From positions 13,483 to 77,482 of the forward strand of contig CAMLGZ010000018.1 in assembly GCA_946479745.1 (NCBI GenBank): a stretch of 64,000 nt of DNA, given 5' to 3'. Within the stretch, counting starts at the first letter, position 1, and every line of letters starts with the position of its first letter. Positions 57,997-64,000 of this stretch are shown piece after piece. The DNA is from an uncultured Pseudoxanthomonas sp. (GTDB lineage: Bacteria; Pseudomonadota; Gammaproteobacteria; Xanthomonadales; Xanthomonadaceae). Under the pieces are notes generated by a model. That model did not search any database. It was not told where the DNA came from and saw only the letters and a program-made list of their open reading frames with translations. Position numbers and translations under genes: made by a program.

Positions 57997-58946
57997 GCGG
58001 TCGCTCGTAGTCGTTGTTCGGAAAGGAGGCGGCGCGCGGTTTCGGCGTCGCGTTGCATCTGCTCGGTCAACGAAGGCAGATCGGGGAATTTGAGTTCGTC
58101 GCGCAGCTTGGCGACGAATTCGACTTCGATATGGCGCCCGTACAAGTCGCCGTCAAAATCGAACAGATGCGCTTCAAGAAGAGGTTCGACGCCATCGACG
58201 GTGGGGCGCGTACCGAAACTCGACACCGACGCGTGCGGGCGCTCGCCCACTCCATGCACCCAGGTCGCGTAGATGCCGGAAAGCGCCGGTACTTTCGGGA
58301 AACGCAGGTTGGCGGTGGGAAAGCCCAGCGTACGGCCCAGCTGCTTGCCGCGCACCACGCGCCCGCCGATCGAATAAGGACGGCCCAGCAAGCGCGAGGC
58401 GTCGGTGAAATCGCCGCTGCGCAGGGCTTCGCGGATGCGGGTGCTGGAGACGCGTTCGCCCTGCAGCAATACTGGTTCGATTTCGTCAGCCGAAAAGCCG
58501 AGTTCCCGGCCCATCTGCTTCAACAGGGGCAGATCGCCCCCGCGACGATGGCCGAAGCGGAAATCCGGGCCGATCCAGACTTCGCGCGCTCCCAGCCGTC
58601 CGACCAACAGCTTGCGCACGAATTCCGCCGCGCTCATGGCCGACAAATGCGCATCGAAGCGCAACAGACCGACGCTGTCCGCGCCCAGGGCGCGCAGGCC
58701 TTGGTACTTGCCGCGCGCCAAAGTCAGGCGCGGCGGCGGCAGGTCGCGGGAAAAGAACTCGCGGGGCAGCGGCTCGAAGCTCAGCGCCACCGCCGGCAGC
58801 GCCAAATTCCGGGCACGCGCAACGGCATGGCGCACCAGCGCCCGATGGCCCAGGTGCAGACCGTCGAAGGCGCCGATGCAGACCACGCTACCGTGCGGGA
58901 ACAACGCCCCGCCATCGACGTCACGAAACAGCCTGCTCATCGTCAT
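57993..58946 (-). CDS. ribF: Bifunctional riboflavin kinase/FAD synthetase
   Basis: 317 residues (315 if the ATG at 58940 is used). FAD synthetase half: [20 protein letters not shown], the [17 protein letters not shown] segment, [17 protein letters not shown]. Kinase half: [37 protein letters not shown]. Makes FMN and FAD. Sits between murJ and ileS, the usual order. Confidence 0.96.
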
Positions 58947-58985
58947 GAAGTATAGCCGGGCAGCCGCAACTCAATGCCGCCTATA

Positions 58986-60593
58986 TCAGTGTTCGCGCAG
59001 GTCGCGGGGGCGGAAACCCAGCGCGACCAGGCCGATCAGATACACCGCACCGCCGCCGCAAACCAGTGCAGCGAGCCATCCGATCCGGTGCCATTTGTCC
59101 ATAACGGTGAAATCCGGAACCCAATGCAAGCCAAGAAGCAAAATACCGGCCATAGCGGCGCAGGCCAGAACCAGGCGAACCAGATACTTCCCCCACCCCG
59201 GCTGGCGTTGGTAGACGCCGTCTCGCCGCAGCCAGTACCAGAGCATCGCAAGGTTCAAATAACTTGCCAGTGCGCTGGCCAATCCCAACGCCAGATGCAG
59301 CCCGGGCACGGTAGCCAGCGCGACGAAGACGCCCTGGTCCTGCACGTCTTGCGGGACCCACAGCTGGTAAAGAATCGCCAGGAAGAGCACGTTGAGCACC
59401 ATGTTGGCGACCAGCGATATGACGCCGGCGCGGACCGGGGTTCGCGTGTCCTGACGGGCATAGAACGCGGGAAGCACCACTTTCACCAGAGCGAAGGCCG
59501 GCAGTCCGAAACTCAGTCCGAACACGGAAAGCGCGGTCATCTTCGTATGGAAAGCCGTGAACTTGCCGTACTGGAACAGCGTCGCCACTAGTGGTTCCGC
59601 CAGCAGCATCAAGCCCAACATGGCGGGGACCGCGATGATCAGCGTAGTCCGCAGCCCCCAGTCCAACGCGTTCGAGAATCCAGCCTTGTCCGTCTTGACA
59701 TGGTGTCGCGCCAGCGCCGGCAGGATCACAGTCCCGAGCGCCACGCCGAATATTCCCAACGGCAGCTCCAGGAACCGGTCCGCCTGGGAAAGCCAGCTTT
59801 GCGATCCATCGATCAGATAGGCGGCGATCAGCGTATCCAGCAGCAGGTTGATCTGCGCCACCGAGGAGCCGAACAAGGTCGGTACCATCAGCTTCATGAC
59901 CTTGCGGACATCGGCGTTCTTCCAGCCCCAACGCGGCAAGGTCAGCAGATCCAGCCCGCGTAAGGCCGGTAGTTGGAACAAGAGCTGCAACACACCGGCA
60001 GCCAGGACTGCCCACCCCATCGCCAGAATCGGTACCTGCATCTGCGGCGCCAACCACAGGGCGCCGGCGATCATGCAGAGATTGAGGATGACCGGAGTCA
60101 GCGCCGGCAACGCGAACCGATGGAAACTGTTCAGCGCGCCACCCGACAGGGCAGTCAGCGAAACGAACAGCAGAAAGGGAAACGTCAGGCGTAGCAGGTC
60201 GACCGTCAGGCCGAACTTCTCGGGATTGATCGCGGCCCGCGGATTGAACAAGGCGGCCACTTCGGGTGTGAAGATCAGGCCCAGCGCCGTCACCAGCAAC
60301 AGGATGCCGCCCAGGGTTCCGGAGACGCGGGAGATCAACTCCTTCAGGTCCGCGTGAGGCCGGGTTTCCTTCACCTCCGTGAAAACCGGCACGAAAGCTG
60401 TGGAGAAAGAGCCTTCGGCGAACAGCCGGCGCATGAAATTGGGGATGCGAAAAGCCACCCAGAACGCATCGGTGGTGGCGTTGGCCCCGAACGAATAGTT
60501 GATGGCCTGGTCCCGGACCAGGCCCAACACCCGGGAGATCATGGTCATGCTGCTGAAGGAGACCAGCCCCTTGAGCATCCGGGGAGGGCTCAT
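58986..60593 (-). CDS. murJ: Lipid II flippase MurJ
   Basis: 535 residues from the ATG at 60593. About 14 membrane segments of the MOP/MVF fold. Conserved opening GLVSFSSMTMISRVLGLVRD, FRIPNFMRRLFAEGSFSTAF, and DRFLELPLGIFGVALGTVIL. Flips lipid II across the inner membrane. Divergent from rpsT, whose promoter lies 25 bases from this start. Confidence 0.96.
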   Translation of the reverse strand: MSPPRMLKGLVSFSSMTMISRVLGLVRDQAINYSFGANATTDAFWVAFRIPNFMRRLFAEGSFSTAFVPVFTEVKETRPHADLKELISRVSGTLGGILLLVTALGLIFTPEVAALFNPRAAINPEKFGLTVDLLRLTFPFLLFVSLTALSGGALNSFHRFALPALTPVILNLCMIAGALWLAPQMQVPILAMGWAVLAAGVLQLLFQLPALRGLDLLTLPRWGWKNADVRKVMKLMVPTLFGSSVAQINLLLDTLIAAYLIDGSQSWLSQADRFLELPLGIFGVALGTVILPALARHHVKTDKAGFSNALDWGLRTTLIIAVPAMLGLMLLAEPLVATLFQYGKFTAFHTKMTALSVFGLSFGLPAFALVKVVLPAFYARQDTRTPVRAGVISLVANMVLNVLFLAILYQLWVPQDVQDQGVFVALATVPGLHLALGLASALASYLNLAMLWYWLRRDGVYQRQPGWGKYLVRLVLACAAMAGILLLGLHWVPDFTVMDKWHRIGWLAALVCGGGAVYLIGLVALGFRPRDLREH

Positions 60594-60617
60594 CCGGCCG
60601 CCCCTTCCATGACCTGC

Positions 60618-60646
60618 TTGACCCAAGTCCTTGAATACCCCATAAT
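60618..60646 (+). promoter_or_regulatory. rpsT promoter
   Basis: TTGACC, exactly 17 bases, CATAAT; leader of about 60 bases to the ATG. Strong, as expected for a ribosomal protein gene. Confidence 0.8.
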
Positions 60647-60712
60647 TTCGCGTTCGTTTTTCCGCATTCCGCCCATTACCGCTCCACCCAACGATTTCCT
60701 AGGATACCCACC

Positions 60713-60982
60713 GTGGCAAATATCAAGTCCGCCAAGAAGCGCGCCAAGCAGGCCGTCGTGCGCAATATGCGCAACACCGGCCAGCGTTCGATGCTGCGCA
60801 CCGCCGTCAAGAAAGTGCTCAAGGCGCTGGACGCCAACGACGCCGCCGGCGCCCAGGCTGCCTTCGCCGTGGCTCAGCCGATCCTGGACCGCTTCAGCTC
60901 GCGCGGCCTGATCCACAAGAACAAGGCTGCCCGTCACAAGAGCCGCCTGACCGCCCGCATCAAGGCCCTCCAGGCCGCTTGA
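60713..60982 (+). CDS. rpsT: 30S ribosomal protein S20
   Basis: 89 residues, Lys/Arg/Ala-rich three-helix protein: [40 protein letters not shown]. Binds 16S rRNA helices 9 and 44. Own promoter and terminator; divergent from murJ. Confidence 0.98.
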   Translation: MANIKSAKKRAKQAVVRNMRNTGQRSMLRTAVKKVLKALDANDAAGAQAAFAVAQPILDRFSSRGLIHKNKAARHKSRLTARIKALQAA

Positions 60983-61004
60983 TCCGCAGCGCTTCGCAAT
61001 ACCG

Positions 61005-61031
61005 AAAAACCCGGCTCCGGCCGGGTTTTTT
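61005..61031 (+). terminator. rpsT terminator
   Basis: AAAACCCGG / CCGGGTTTT stem with T-run, 22 bases after the stop. Confidence 0.88.
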
Positions 61032-61040
61032 GTTGCCCTC

Positions 61041-61114
61041 GTAGAGCCGAGCTTGCCCGGCTGCTTCTGATTCCAGGCCTGCCGCAAAGAGCAGCCGAGC
61101 AAGCTCGGCTCTAC
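61041..61114. repeat. GTAG REP pair between rpsT and obgE
   Basis: Inverted 24-base arms 61041-61064 and 61091-61114 with one mismatch, outer ends GTAGAGCCGAGCTTGC; this arm sequence resembles the known Stenotrophomonas GTAG REP consensus. Confidence 0.85.
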
Positions 61115-61139
61115 AAAAGCGGGACCGCCACCGCCAGCC

Positions 61140-62231
<1,092 letters not shown>

Positions 62232-62255
62232 TTAGCGACCATCATCTCTTACCGG

Positions 62256-62363
62256 CCGTCATCCCAGCGAAAGCTGGGATCCATTTTGACTTGGCTCGGG
62301 ATTCGTGGGGTGCACCGTCAAAATCAGAATCAAGATGGATCCCAGCTTTCGCTGGGATGACGG
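62256..62363. repeat. CGTCATCCC-type inverted repeat between obgE and rpmA
   Basis: Perfect 29-base arms 62256-62284 and 62335-62363 (CCGTCATCCCAGCGAAAGCT...), 50-base centre. Same family as 38502-38587. Confidence 0.85.
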
Positions 62364-62411
62364 TCGTAATTTGTACGATCGCACTCGATTGCTAACGATT
62401 ACCGCACGAGA

Positions 62412-62439
62412 AACGAAAAGCCCCGCACGCGGCGGGGCC
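62412..62439 (-). terminator. rpmA terminator
   Basis: On the minus strand GGCCCCGCC / GCGGGGC stem then TTTTCG; 23 bases past the rpmA stop. Would separate rplU-rpmA from obgE unless read through. Confidence 0.8.
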
Positions 62440-62461
62440 ATTCGCTCGTTGCCGCGAAAGC

Positions 62462-62722
62462 TTACGCCTCGGCGACCACGCTCACGGTGCGGCGCTTTTT
62501 GGCGCCCTTCACCGAGAACTCGACCTTGCCGTCGACCAGCGCGAACAGCGTGTGGTCGCGACCCAGGCCTACGCCCGGACCCGGATGGAACTCGGTGCCG
62601 CGCTGGCGAACGATGATGTTGCCTGCGTCGATGGCCTGGCCGCCGTAGATCTTGACGCCCAGCATCTTCGGGTTGGAGTCGCGGCCGTTGCGCGATGAGC
62701 CTACGCCCTTTTTATGTGCCAT
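62462..62722 (-). CDS. rpmA: 50S ribosomal protein L27
   Basis: 86 residues. [20 protein letters not shown], the highly conserved L27 N-terminus that reaches the peptidyl transferase centre; [20 protein letters not shown]. Follows rplU by 11 bases. Confidence 0.98.
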   Translation of the reverse strand: MAHKKGVGSSRNGRDSNPKMLGVKIYGGQAIDAGNIIVRQRGTEFHPGPGVGLGRDHTLFALVDGKVEFSVKGAKKRRTVSVVAEA

Positions 62723-62733
62723 GACTTATCTCC

Positions 62734-63057
62734 TTACTTGTTGTCACCGGAACCAGAGATCCCGGTGATTTCGATTTCGGTGTAATGCTGCCGGTGACCC
62801 ATCTGTTTCTTATGGTGCTTGCGGCGGCGGAACTTGATGATGCGCACCTTGTCGGCGCGACCATGGGACTTGACGGTAGCGGTGACCGAAGCGCCTTTCA
62901 GCGCGTCGCCGAGCTTGACGCCCTCGCCGTCGCCCAGCATCAGGATCTGGTCGAACTTGATCTCCTGGCCGGCTTCGGTTTCGAGCTTCTCGACGCGAAT
63001 CGTTTCGCCCGTCATCACGCGGTATTGCTTACCGCCGGTGACTACAACTGCGTACAT
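62734..63057 (-). CDS. rplU: 50S ribosomal protein L21
   Basis: 107 residues. [50 protein letters not shown] are L21 family signatures. First gene of rplU-rpmA, divergent from uvrA. Confidence 0.98.
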   Translation of the reverse strand: MYAVVVTGGKQYRVMTGETIRVEKLETEAGQEIKFDQILMLGDGEGVKLGDALKGASVTATVKSHGRADKVRIIKFRRRKHHKKQMGHRQHYTEIEITGISGSGDNK

Positions 63058-63120
63058 GGGTGTTTCCTCTTCTGTAGTTATTTTATGACCCTGCCGCCAT
63101 CGAGGGCGGACAGAAGCGGA

Positions 63121-63150
63121 ATTGTAAGCCTTTCAGCAGGTTAGGGTCAA
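63121..63150 (-). promoter_or_regulatory. rplU-rpmA promoter
   Basis: On the minus strand TTGACC (63145-63150), 18-base spacer, TACAAT (63121-63126); leader of about 57 bases to rplU. Confidence 0.75.
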
Positions 63151-63337
63151 CATTCCAGGCTGCCGGACACCCGAGCGCGGCCCTTTGACCCTCCCTGAGG
63201 CCATCCCGGGCCGATTCAGGCCCCCGGAACCTGTCCGCGAACCGCACAGGCCGCCCCACAAGGCTTTCAATCCGGGCAATTGCCCCCAGATCGTGGGATC
63301 GCTACGCTCTCCTGTTCGCTGACCGGATCCCCACCCG

Positions 63338-64000
<663 letters not shown>

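Overview
The window looks like a high-GC gammaproteobacterium of the order Xanthomonadales (Lysobacteraceae; Lysobacter-like rather than any named species). The evidence is: a perfect Xanthomonadales-type LexA box in front of lexA; the gene order lexA-recA-recX-alaS-csrA-tRNA; a protein ending in the XVIPCD secretion domain used by the antibacterial type IV secretion system of this order; many GTAG-type REP palindromes; and a large RHS/YD-repeat protein at the left edge. There is no phage, insertion sequence, CRISPR array or replication origin.

Layout. 1-5333 (minus): an RHS/YD-repeat protein that appears split into an N-terminal half and a C-terminal half, the latter with its own signal peptide and three Ig-like repeats; its C-terminal tip lies outside the window. 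5829-7001: a lipoprotein PQQ-type sugar dehydrogenase. 7159-16344: a polysaccharide/acyl-modification locus (acyl carrier protein, AMP ligase, NAD-synthetase-like enzyme, GNAT protein, polysaccharide deacetylase, family 2 glycosyltransferase, EpsB-type sugar phosphotransferase, beta-helix protein). 16614-23177: tRNA-Arg, tRNA-Ser, csrA, alaS, recX, recA, lexA, pncC/cinA. 23307-32982: TonB-dependent receptor, mutS, katG, a DUF937 protein and an S4 RNA-binding protein.

33049-35141 is a cluster of five small same-strand genes separated by recognisable attC recombination sites (one of them collapsed) with no integrase: an integrase-less integron cassette array (CALIN) set between the S4 gene and rplS. 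35234-40017 is the ffh-rpsP-rimM-trmD-rplS translation/secretion block (minus) with a class-IV aminotransferase inserted. 40128-45888 holds a CcsA-like membrane protein and a MarR-controlled EmrAB/NodT tripartite efflux operon whose operator overlaps the promoter.

45975-53332: radA, then accessory DNA with a putative secreted lipase effector (XVIPCD) facing an ankyrin-repeat lipoprotein that may be its immunity protein, and an arsenic operon [21 protein letters not shown] that lacks any ArsB/Acr3 pump. 53372-64000: tRNA-Thr, then the conserved ispH-lspA-ileS-ribF-murJ run, rpsT, obgE-rpmA-rplU and the start of uvrA.

Intergenic spaces carry several families of paired palindromes (GTAG REPs, CGTCATCCC-type repeats, GGGAGAAGG-type repeats). 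Accessory blocks (RHS, cassette array, effector/ars) read as less GC-rich than the core genes, which is an impression by eye and not a calculation.
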